A DNA stretch of 64,000 nucleotides from Lederbergia citrea (GTDB taxonomy: Bacteria > Bacillota > Bacilli > Bacillales > Bacillaceae_C). The position numbers and the translations under genes were made by a program. The DNA lies in assembly GCF_018343525.1 (NCBI RefSeq), contig NZ_JAGYPH010000003.1, positions 63,486 to 127,485 of the forward strand. Reading direction: 5' to 3'. The notes below the pieces were generated by a model. That model was not told the origin of the DNA. It was given only the letters and a program-made list of their open reading frames with translations, and ran no database searches. Of the stretch, positions 26,905 to 33,874 are shown piece after piece (positions within the stretch are counted from its first letter, which is position 1; every line of letters starts with the position of its first letter).

Positions 26905-27288
26905 CTATATATTTTTCTTTTTCAATAAATCACGAATTTCAGCTAACAGTTCTACATCTGGTGCAATAACAGGCGCTTCTTTTAGTATTTGCATTTCTTT
27001 CTTATGCTTAATCTTCCCATATACTTTTACGAGCCAAAATATAGAAAGTGCGATAATCAATAAATGAATAGAACTTTCAATGAATTTACCGTACTCAATC
27101 TTAGTGTCACCGAAACGATACATCAGCTTATGAAAATTTTTCCCTCCCAGCAAAATTCCTATGAGAGGCATTATAATATTGTCCACAAGTGAATCAACGA
27201 AAATTCGAAAAGAAGTTCCGATCACAACTGCCACGGTAATATCCAATACATTCCCTTTAATCGCAAGCTTCTTAAACTCTTTCCACAA
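26905..27288 (-). CDS. mscL: Second MscL-type mechanosensitive channel, divergent copy
   Basis: About 127 residues with MscL layout: [43 protein letters not shown], a second hydrophobic segment (HLLIIALSIFWLVKVYG) and the C-terminal [13 protein letters not shown] helix. The pore helix differs from copy 1 by a Thr-Ser-Phe-Arg stretch in place of AAFGK, which could alter gating. TTG 27288 is chosen because it gives the family's normal start (LWKEF) about 10 nt after AAGGTGG; ATG 27309 is the alternative but lacks a site. It is bracketed by dispersed elements at 26811 and 27311. Confidence 0.87.
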   Translation of the reverse strand: MWKEFKKLAIKGNVLDITVAVVIGTSFRIFVDSLVDNIIMPLIGILLGGKNFHKLMYRFGDTKIEYGKFIESSIHLLIIALSIFWLVKVYGKIKHKKEMQILKEAPVIAPDVELLAEIRDLLKKKNI

Positions 27289-27310
27289 TATAAAAATTCC
27301 ACCTTCCATT

Positions 27311-27345
27311 CGGGCCGTGCCTGTCACGCCCCGGATTTTGTCGAA
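27311..27345. repeat. Dispersed element (copy 2), core inverted
   Basis: CGGGCCGTGCCTGTCACG then CCCCGGATTTTGTCGA. The GTGCCTGTCAC core is the reverse complement of the GTGACAGGCAC core in copies 3 and 4, although the right flank keeps its orientation. Confidence 0.78.
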
Positions 27346-27450
27346 ATATCCCGATGACTACGTTCGCCTGTTCTTGCCATAGTTTGAATCATTTTTAGGT
27401 TTTTATTCTCGTGATAATTATTGATTGAGATTTGTTGGGATCCATCCAAC

Positions 27451-27545
27451 TTTTCCACAGCTTTATACACATAATCAACAGCGGTATTAATAACACTTCC
27501 ACTACTTTTCCACACTATCCACAGCCAAGCATTAATTTATCCACA
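27451..27545 (+). other. Cluster of five DnaA-box-like sites
   Basis: Five nonamers on the plus strand match or nearly match TTATNCACA: TTTTCCACA 27451, TTATACACA 27463, TTTTCCACA 27506, CTATCCACA 27515 and TTATCCACA 27537 (the last two perfect or one mismatch). All point the same way within 95 bp. The stretch 27346-27632 has no supported gene. No dnaA, dnaN or AT-rich unwinding block is adjacent, so this is more like a DnaA titration or regulatory cluster than an origin. Confidence 0.72.
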
Positions 27546-27632
27546 AAAAACCTATATGTCTGAAAAATTATCCATTCAAATTTTGCAGGTATTCCACCAT
27601 ATATAGAGAATATAAATAAATCGGGGGGTTAA

Positions 27633-27667
27633 TCGGGGGGTGACAGGCACGCCCCGAAGTTTGTCGA
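27633..27667. repeat. Dispersed element (copy 3)
   Basis: TCGGGGGGTGACAGGCACG then CCCCGAAGTTTGTCGA, ending 27 nt before the signal peptidase start. A partial TCGGGGGGTTAA duplicate lies just upstream at 27621. Confidence 0.82.
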
Positions 27668-27693
27668 ATATTCTTGGAAGGAGTACGAACTGT

Positions 27694-28245
27694 ATGTTTA
27701 AAGGTGGTTCGGATGAAAAGGATTCGGGATGGTTGAAGCCCATTTTACTTGCTTTTTGCTTAGTGTTTGTTGTGCGCACTTTTGTTTTTACTCCAGTGAT
27801 TGTAGATGGGGCTTCGATGGAGCCAACGCTTCATGATCGGGAAAAAATTATCGTAAGTAAAACCATTTCTTGGATGGGGGAAGTTCAAAGAGGTGATATC
27901 GTCATTATAAAAGGTAAAGATTCAAAGACGAATTATGTAAAACGAGTGATTGGCCTGCCTGGAGACATACTTGAAATGAAGGATGATGAGTTATTCATTA
28001 ATCATGAACTTGTGATGGAACCTTATCTGAATGCAAATAAAAAGACCGCCGAAAATAAAGGCGGAAAATTAACCGAAGATTTTGGCCCACTCACCGTTCC
28101 TGAAAAACAATACTTTGTCATGGGCGACAATCGTTTGCGCAGCAGCGACAGCCGAAATCAACTAGGATTCATAGAATCTGAACGAATGATCGGTAAGAGT
28201 AAATTTGTGATTTTTCCGATGGAAAATGTACGATCAACAGAATGA
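27694..28245 (+). CDS. lepB: Signal peptidase I
   Basis: A 183-residue type I signal peptidase of the small Bacillus SipS/SipT type. One N-terminal anchor (PILLAFCLVFVVRTFVF) is followed by the catalytic serine Ser41 in GASMEPTLHD and the general base Lys83 in YVKRVIGLPGD; the GDNRLRSSDSR box is near the end. It cleaves signal peptides on the outer face of the membrane. ATG 27694 has GGAAGGAG about 10 nt upstream; the frame extends to 27640 but that part is a repeat element. It is probably one of several signal peptidases of the cell. Confidence 0.93.
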   Translation: MFKGGSDEKDSGWLKPILLAFCLVFVVRTFVFTPVIVDGASMEPTLHDREKIIVSKTISWMGEVQRGDIVIIKGKDSKTNYVKRVIGLPGDILEMKDDELFINHELVMEPYLNANKKTAENKGGKLTEDFGPLTVPEKQYFVMGDNRLRSSDSRNQLGFIESERMIGKSKFVIFPMENVRSTE

Positions 28246-28281
28246 CTATATTACGGGAACAAAACTCTATGGGAGGTTTAT

Positions 28282-29043
28282 ATGATAACGGACGAAAAGT
28301 TTGAAATTCTGATTGAAAGGACAAATCAGCCTTTTACTGGCTGGAATTTTTCCTATATTACTGATACCGGACGAATGAGCAGCGAGCCACTTTCATGGTC
28401 ATATGGCAGCATGGCGGTCCCGCTCATCCAAAATGCCACCTCCATGCTGGATATGGGAACAGGTGGTGGAGAGTTTTTATCGATGTTAAGACCTTTTCCG
28501 AAAGTAGTATGCGCAACGGAAGGCTTTCCGCCAAACGTTTCCGTTGCAAAAGATCGGCTTGAGCCATTAGGAATCGAGGTTGTTCAAGTAGAAAACGATA
28601 ATCAGCTTCCTTTTAAAAACGGCTATTTCGACTTAATTTTAAACAAGCACGAATCCTATTCATGCAAAGAAATTAGACGGATTATTTCAGAGAATGGCAT
28701 CTTTCTGACTCAACAAGTAGGTGGACAAGACTATCTCGAAATCAATCAAGAATTGAAGGTTCCCATTAATAATGAGTTTCAGCATTGGAATTTAGCCTAT
28801 GCACAGGCTGAACTGAAACAAAGCGGTTTTGAGATTTTAGAATGCAAAGAGGAATTTCCATACCAAAGGTTTTATGATATTGGAGCCTTGGTTTACTATT
28901 TAAAAGCAATCCCTTGGCAAGCTCCAGACTTTGATGTTGAAAAAGATAAGGATCAATTATACGAAATCCACAGATTAATTGAGAAAAAAGGTTATTTCGA
29001 AGTCATGCAGCATCGCTTTTTCATTAAAGCAAGACCGATTTAG
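28282..29043 (+). CDS. Class I SAM-dependent methyltransferase
   Basis: A 253-residue Rossmann-fold methyltransferase. SMLDMGTGGGEFLSML is the AdoMet-binding motif I, VVCATEGFPPNV the acidic loop end, and LPFKNGYFDLILNKHESY motif IV. The C-terminal FFIKARP is common in small-molecule methyltransferases of this group. A weak site (GGGAGGTTTAT) precedes the ATG. It is 36 nt downstream of the signal peptidase gene and may be co-transcribed. The methyl acceptor is not evident from sequence or neighbours. Confidence 0.85.
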   Translation: MITDEKFEILIERTNQPFTGWNFSYITDTGRMSSEPLSWSYGSMAVPLIQNATSMLDMGTGGGEFLSMLRPFPKVVCATEGFPPNVSVAKDRLEPLGIEVVQVENDNQLPFKNGYFDLILNKHESYSCKEIRRIISENGIFLTQQVGGQDYLEINQELKVPINNEFQHWNLAYAQAELKQSGFEILECKEEFPYQRFYDIGALVYYLKAIPWQAPDFDVEKDKDQLYEIHRLIEKKGYFEVMQHRFFIKARPI

Positions 29044-29050
29044 ACTGAAA

Positions 29051-29075
29051 GGCTGCTCCAAACTTTGGAACAGCC
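29051..29075. terminator. Hairpin between convergent genes
   Basis: GGCTGCTCCAAA and TTTGGAACAGCC form a 12-bp stem with one mismatch. There is no proper T run on either side, so it is a weak or helper terminator. Confidence 0.6.
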
Positions 29076-29678
29076 TCATATCCAGCCTTTTTCTTCAGCC
29101 ACTGAAATAGCTTCGATCTTGTTTTTCGAATCCAATTTTTGAATAATATCCGACATATAGTTTCGTACTGTTCCAGATGACAAAAATAATTTCGCCGATA
29201 TTTCTTTCGAGGTTTTTCCTTCTGCAGCTAACTTCAATACCTCTTTCTCTCGCTCTGTAAGCGGATTGTCTTCATTATATGAATTCATGATTAACTCATG
29301 TGCAAATTCCCGCTTCCCTTGCATCACTCTACGTATTGCTTCTGCAAGTTCGTCGATTGAGCCATCTTTCAACAAATAACCGTGAACGCCTGCTTTTACT
29401 GCGCGTTCAAAATAACCCGGTCGTGCAAAAGTCGTTAACATAATGACCTTACACGCAGAATCGCTGCGCTTAAGTTCTGCCGCTACTTCAAGACCCGTTT
29501 TCAGGGGCATTTCAATATCCATAAGGCATATGTCTGGCTCTAAGGTCGAAACAAGCTTTAAAGCTTCTTCGCCGTTTTCCGCTTGACCAACAACTTCCAT
29601 ATCTTCTTCAAAATTGAGTAAAGCACCAAGGGCTCCTCTCAAAATCCGCTGATCCTCAGCAATCACGATGCGTATCAT
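29076..29678 (-). CDS. NarL/LuxR-family response regulator (YvfU-like)
   Basis: A 200-residue regulator. Receiver residues 1-120 have the acidic pair in AEDQ, the phospho-acceptor Asp in CLMDIEMPLKTG (about residue 54) and Lys in LLKDGS; residues 135-200 are the LuxR-type helix-turn-helix (LTEREKEVLKLAAEGKTSKEISAKLFLS). Its start overlaps the kinase stop by 4 nt. With the kinase, permease and ATPase upstream it forms a four-gene block in the same order as B. subtilis yvfRSTU. It probably activates the exporter operon when the kinase senses membrane or antibiotic stress. Confidence 0.9.
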   Translation of the reverse strand: MIRIVIAEDQRILRGALGALLNFEEDMEVVGQAENGEEALKLVSTLEPDICLMDIEMPLKTGLEVAAELKRSDSACKVIMLTTFARPGYFERAVKAGVHGYLLKDGSIDELAEAIRRVMQGKREFAHELIMNSYNEDNPLTEREKEVLKLAAEGKTSKEISAKLFLSSGTVRNYMSDIIQKLDSKNKIEAISVAEEKGWI

Positions 29679-30793
29679 AAGGCAACCCCTTCCTTCTCTT
29701 CCTTTCTTATCAAGGGCACTGTCATCGTAATAGATGTCCCCTTGTCAGAACTAATCACAATCTCCCCTTCAATTAATGCGAGACGCTCTTTCATTCCCCT
29801 TAATCCATTGCCGCTACCAGCTTGCGAAACAAATCCTACTCCATCATCTTTCACAGCAATGGTAAATTGACCTCGTGTTTTTTCAAAAATAACAAAGCAA
29901 TTCTTTGCGTGACTATGTTTGACGATATTTGTTCCGGTTTCCCTGAGGCACATTCCGAGAATATTTTGCTGTAGCAATGGCAAATGGGACAAATCCGCCT
30001 CTCTTTCAGGATGAAACATGATGCCTGCAGCTGTTAAAATCTGCTCCATATGTGCTAATTCCTCCGCCACTGTAATGGTCCGCATGTCAGAAACGAGCTC
30101 ACGCACCTGGCGTAAAGCAGATCGCGATGACATTTCTATTTGCTTTGCCTCTGCTATTGCCCGCTCAGAATTTTTTCCAGCCAATCTTTGCACAAGCTGG
30201 CTTTGCAAAGTGATGAGCGATAGCGTATGTCCTAGTGTATCGTGCAAATCCCGGGCAATTCGAACTCTTTCCTCTCTTTTGATCAAGTACTTGATTTGTT
30301 CATTTGCTTGGTCGAGCTGCTTTTCCAGTTCGATATGTTTATTCAAGGAGCGGATTCCGAATGGGGAGGCAATCATGACTGCGAAAAATGGCAGAAAATA
30401 AAGCATATTACCGTTGGCGCCATTGAAAGCAGTAACAATAAAAACGATTGATATAACAGCTGCAAACAAAAATAATGCCCGATTAAATTGTCTCTTGTTT
30501 GAGAGCCAGCCAATAAAGTTCGCTGAAAAAAAACCCATAAATAAATTATTTGGGTTATACCAGACACTGAGAATGACAATGATGCCAATTTGCACTATCA
30601 ACCAACTTGAAAAACGATTGCAATCACAATAAAGCTGCCTATAAGTAACAAGGAAAAGCAGTAACAAAGTATAGCCCATCACTGCTTTCAGTCCATTTTC
30701 ACTCATTACGTAATAAATCGGCATGGCTAAATATATCAAGAAGACATAAGGAAAAATGCCGTATTTTTTCGGGAATACTTGGAAATTTTTCAA
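29675..30793 (-). CDS. DesK-type sensor histidine kinase (YvfT-like)
   Basis: A 372-residue kinase with five or six N-terminal membrane segments up to about residue 150 and little extracellular loop. A coiled linker leads to the HisKA_3 motif ERVRIARDLHDTLGHTLSLIT (phospho-His in DLHD) and a HATPase domain with KDDGVGF and GNGLRGMKERL. Kinases of this class sense a state within the membrane. It lies 2 nt after the permease stop and overlaps the regulator start. Stimulus unknown. Confidence 0.9.
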   Translation of the reverse strand: MKNFQVFPKKYGIFPYVFLIYLAMPIYYVMSENGLKAVMGYTLLLLFLVTYRQLYCDCNRFSSWLIVQIGIIVILSVWYNPNNLFMGFFSANFIGWLSNKRQFNRALFLFAAVISIVFIVTAFNGANGNMLYFLPFFAVMIASPFGIRSLNKHIELEKQLDQANEQIKYLIKREERVRIARDLHDTLGHTLSLITLQSQLVQRLAGKNSERAIAEAKQIEMSSRSALRQVRELVSDMRTITVAEELAHMEQILTAAGIMFHPEREADLSHLPLLQQNILGMCLRETGTNIVKHSHAKNCFVIFEKTRGQFTIAVKDDGVGFVSQAGSGNGLRGMKERLALIEGEIVISSDKGTSITMTVPLIRKEEKEGVAL

Positions 30794-30795
30794 GA

Positions 30796-31533
30796 CTACA
30801 CCGCTTCCTGTTTCCTTCTTATATAAGTTGATAATACCATGAAAAGAAGAAGGTAACCTGCCAAAATCAAAATATTCTTAATTTCAGGCGACTGCCCGCG
30901 AATGATTTCCCATGCACCATTGCCAAAATTATAGGCAGGGAGCCAAGCCCCAATTGTTTGGACTGTTTTCGGCAAAATGTCCATTGGCATCCACATCCCA
31001 CCAGTAATCGCGAGCAGCATATAAACGACATTACTCACACCTGAAGCAGTATCCACTCGTTTCATTGTTCCCACTAATGTACCAAGTCCAAGGAATGGGA
31101 GCGAACCAAGCAAAATCCAGCATCCGCTCATGATCCACTCATAAGGTGGCAGCGATATCCCATTCATTAAACCACCAACGAGAAAAATCACTACGATAGA
31201 AAATAAATGGATCATTGTTTGCCCCGTCATTTTCGCAAAGAAATACACAGCCCTTGACAAGGGAGTTACTCTAATAAATGTTGTCCATCCTTCCGCACGC
31301 TCCTGGACAATCCGGATTCCCATCGTCATAATCGCACTCCCCATTACACTAAAGGTAGCCATTGACATTAAATAGTGTGCTTCCCAAAGCTTTTTATCAG
31401 GGACATCGAGATTAATGACTTTTGTAAAAATGATATAAAATAAAATTGGCATGAAGAGCGACCAAAAGACATAATAGGGATTTCGAAGCAATCGTAAAAT
31501 CTCGGCCCTACATTGGTTCATCATGATTTTCAT
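30796..31533 (-). CDS. ABC-2 type transporter permease (YvfS-like)
   Basis: A 245-residue permease with six hydrophobic segments; NPYYVFWSLFMPILFYIIF at the N-terminus and the GLGTLVGTMKRVDTASGVSNVVYMLLAITGGMWMP stretch are typical of ABC-2 exporters such as the DrrB/YvfS group. Its ATG follows the ATPase stop codon directly, without a gap. Together with the ATPase it forms one exporter, with the kinase and regulator next in the operon. Cargo is likely an antimicrobial peptide, lipid or drug; this cannot be narrowed from the sequence. Confidence 0.87.
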   Translation of the reverse strand: MKIMMNQCRAEILRLLRNPYYVFWSLFMPILFYIIFTKVINLDVPDKKLWEAHYLMSMATFSVMGSAIMTMGIRIVQERAEGWTTFIRVTPLSRAVYFFAKMTGQTMIHLFSIVVIFLVGGLMNGISLPPYEWIMSGCWILLGSLPFLGLGTLVGTMKRVDTASGVSNVVYMLLAITGGMWMPMDILPKTVQTIGAWLPAYNFGNGAWEIIRGQSPEIKNILILAGYLLLFMVLSTYIRRKQEAV

Positions 31534-32436
31534 TTACATCGCCTCCCTTGTCTTTTCAGTTAACTGCTCAAATGCCTCTTCAAGCCTGCCTTTTTCAATG
31601 CGAATATCTTTTACATTCAATTTCAGTTCGAAAAGTCTAGCAAGGACAGAGTCCGTATCATCTGTCATAACGAAGATTCTGCCATCTTTCTTGAATACAT
31701 CTGAAACATGCGAAAGCTGAATAAACATTTCTCTTGGTATATCATGGAGGGCAATAAATGAAACGGATTGTTTAGTCAACTTCCCTTTAATGTCTTCTGG
31801 TTTTCCATCTGCAACGACAGAACCTTTATTAAATAAAATAATCCGGTCGGCAATATCATCCGCTTCTTGCAAATAATGAGTGGAGAAAATAATGGTTTTC
31901 CCTTGATTAGCAAGTTTTCTTACTGTTTCCCAAAACACTTTACGTGCAGTAATATCCATTCCTACAGTCGGCTCATCAAAAAACAGTAAATCAGGATTCC
32001 CAGCCAATGCCAAAGCAAACCCAACCCTGCGTTTCTGCCCTCCCGAAAGCTTTTCGGTACGCTTGTTTAAATCTTCTTGGCTTAGTCCAGTCAGCCCAAT
32101 AAGCTGATCCATTGAAAGTGGATTTGGATAATAACTCCTGAATAAACCGATGATTTCTTTCACTTTCAACCTATCCATTAGGCTGACTTCTTGCAGCATG
32201 ACACCAATTCTTTCGCGGATACTTTTTTGTTTTGCATCCTCGTTAAACACCTTCGCTTCACCGTTTGTCGGATTCAAAAGCCCAAGCATCATTAACATCG
32301 TCGTTGTCTTTCCTGCCCCGTTTGGACCAAGAATAGCGACAACCTCGCCGCTTTTTATTGAAAAAGAAACATTATCCACAGCCTTCTTATCATTAAACAC
32401 CTTCGTCAACTGATTAATCTTCACTACATCTTCCAT
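31534..32436 (-). CDS. ABC transporter ATPase (YvfR-like)
   Basis: A 300-residue ABC ATPase with Walker A GPNGAGKTT, Q-loop VMLQEVSLMDRL, signature LSGGQKRR, Walker B LLFFDEPTVGMD and switch STHYLQEAD. The C-terminal 80 residues are the extension typical of drug and lantibiotic exporters. ATG 32436 (MEDVVKINQL) has GGGGGTG 8 nt upstream; the frame opens at 32469 without a site. First gene of the four-gene exporter and signalling operon. Confidence 0.9.
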   Translation of the reverse strand: MEDVVKINQLTKVFNDKKAVDNVSFSIKSGEVVAILGPNGAGKTTTMLMMLGLLNPTNGEAKVFNEDAKQKSIRERIGVMLQEVSLMDRLKVKEIIGLFRSYYPNPLSMDQLIGLTGLSQEDLNKRTEKLSGGQKRRVGFALALAGNPDLLFFDEPTVGMDITARKVFWETVRKLANQGKTIIFSTHYLQEADDIADRIILFNKGSVVADGKPEDIKGKLTKQSVSFIALHDIPREMFIQLSHVSDVFKKDGRIFVMTDDTDSVLARLFELKLNVKDIRIEKGRLEEAFEQLTEKTREAM

Positions 32437-32542
32437 CCATCGTTCACCCCCGCTGATCAATACATTCATTCTAAGATGTAATCAAACAGAACATCAGTAG
32501 AAAATGTAACGAAAATGAAGTGACAAATGTCATAAAGAAAAT

Positions 32543-32577
32543 TCGGGGGGTGACAGGCACCACCCGAATTTTGTCGA
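32543..32577. repeat. Dispersed element (copy 4)
   Basis: TCGGGGGGTGACAGGCACC then ACCCGAATTTTGTCGA, between the end of the molybdenum hydroxylase operon and the exporter operon. Confidence 0.82.
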
Positions 32578-32580
32578 ATT

Positions 32581-33048
32581 TTATTGACTCTTGTTTAAGA
32601 CGGATTTGACTGCGTCTTCGATTTCTTTGTATCCGGTACATCTGCAAATGTTTGATTGGAGCCAGTCTTTTATGATCTCATAGTCAGCTTGAGGATGGGT
32701 ATTGACTAAGGCATGGCAATTCATTAGAAAGCCGGATGTGCAATAGCCACATTGGAAGGCAAAATATTCGATGAAGGCGCTTTGGATGGGTGTGTTTTTT
32801 AGCCCTTCAATAGTAGTGATTTCTTTATCTCCAGCTTCTACTGCAAGCATTAAACAAGATTTCATCGGTAATCCATCTATTAACACCGTACATGCTCCAC
32901 AGTCGCCATTTAAACATCCAGGCTTTGAACCTGTTAATCCGAGGCGGGACCTTAAGACAGACAAAAGAGTAGCTGCATTTCTAACAGTCAGATTGTGACT
33001 TTCACCATTGATAGAAAGTGACATGTCAATATTATAAGTGTTTGACAT
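32581..33048 (-). CDS. Molybdenum hydroxylase small subunit ([2Fe-2S])
   Basis: A 155-residue two-cluster iron-sulfur subunit of the xanthine dehydrogenase family. The plant-type cluster binds through GCLNGDCGACTVLIDG and a later Cys; the second through FQCGYCTSGFLM and NICRCTGY. It passes electrons from the molybdenum centre to the FAD subunit. Third gene of the operon, ending the large-FAD-FeS order. No maturation genes (moaA, mocA-like, xdhC) are in the window. Confidence 0.93.
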   Translation of the reverse strand: MSNTYNIDMSLSINGESHNLTVRNAATLLSVLRSRLGLTGSKPGCLNGDCGACTVLIDGLPMKSCLMLAVEAGDKEITTIEGLKNTPIQSAFIEYFAFQCGYCTSGFLMNCHALVNTHPQADYEIIKDWLQSNICRCTGYKEIEDAVKSVLNKSQ

Positions 33049-33049
33049 C

Positions 33050-33874
33050 TCAGTCTCCTTCCAGTTCTTTTAACGTATCAAGCAAAGTATTTTTTAATAC
33101 GAATAAGCGATATTCACTTGAACCTTCCACATCATCAAGGATTGGTTCAGGTACATATTTCAGGGCATTATTCACCCTTGCAGCCGCTGAAAATTGCCTA
33201 TTATTTATTTCCCGTTCCATCTCGGCAGATCGAAAAGGAAATGGACATAGTCCGCTGATTGCGAACCTAATTTCCTGATCTTTTTTAATTCCAGACACAG
33301 TAATGAGTGGATATCCAATTTCCCACTGCTGTCTCTTTTTAATTGTTACAAATGGTAAATTGAGATAGTTTTTTTCTGTTAAAATTTGAAAAATAAACTC
33401 TCCCTCTTCGAGCAAAATTTGCTTATTAAATACTTCATTTATAGGAAGGTACTTAACCCCGCCCCTACCTGCAATCCCTACTAAACTATCTGTAACTAAC
33501 AAAGGCAATATCGCTTCACGATAAAATATTTGCCCACAAATATTTCCACCGAGCGTAATCTTATTCCGGGATGTCCGATCTGCAATCTCACGAACCGTTT
33601 TACTTAACAAAGGAAATTCTCGAACTTCCTCCACTTCCGTTAAAGAAGCCGCGGCTCCCATGACGAGATAATCATCATGATAATAAATGGCCTTACATTC
33701 ATCGATTTCCTTAATATCTATGACTGCATCAGTGTACACAAGATTTAATCTGCCTAAAGTGATAATTTCTGTCCCACCGGAAAAATATCGCGGCTTTTTA
33801 TTTTGCATAGAAAGCGAGGAGTATAGATTAACTGCCTCCTGAATTGTTTTTGGTTTGAAATATTCAAAATTCAT
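33050..33874 (-). CDS. Molybdenum hydroxylase FAD-binding subunit
   Basis: A 274-residue CoxM/PucC-type FAD subunit. It shows the N-terminal PKTIQEAVNLYSS, the FAD loop YFSGGTEII and the TLGGNICGQIFYREAILPLL stretch that contacts FAD, then the CO-dehydrogenase flavoprotein C-terminal domain. ATG 33874 has AAGGAGG 10 nt upstream and overlaps the large-subunit stop by 4 nt; the frame opens at 33901. It delivers electrons to NAD or another acceptor. Confidence 0.9.
   Translation of the reverse strand: MNFEYFKPKTIQEAVNLYSSLSMQNKKPRYFSGGTEIITLGRLNLVYTDAVIDIKEIDECKAIYYHDDYLVMGAAASLTEVEEVREFPLLSKTVREIADRTSRNKITLGGNICGQIFYREAILPLLVTDSLVGIAGRGGVKYLPINEVFNKQILLEEGEFIFQILTEKNYLNLPFVTIKKRQQWEIGYPLITVSGIKKDQEIRFAISGLCPFPFRSAEMEREINNRQFSAAARVNNALKYVPEPILDDVEGSSEYRLFVLKNTLLDTLKELEGD

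Noticed and set aside
27324..27515. 63-codon minus-strand frame between mscL copy 2 and the signal peptidase gene
   Set aside because: It coincides with the DnaA-box cluster and a dispersed element, has no ribosome site and no family resemblance.
27451..27545. Chromosome or plasmid origin of replication
   Set aside because: No dnaA, dnaN, repA or AT-rich unwinding element adjoins; a DnaA regulatory cluster is the simpler reading.
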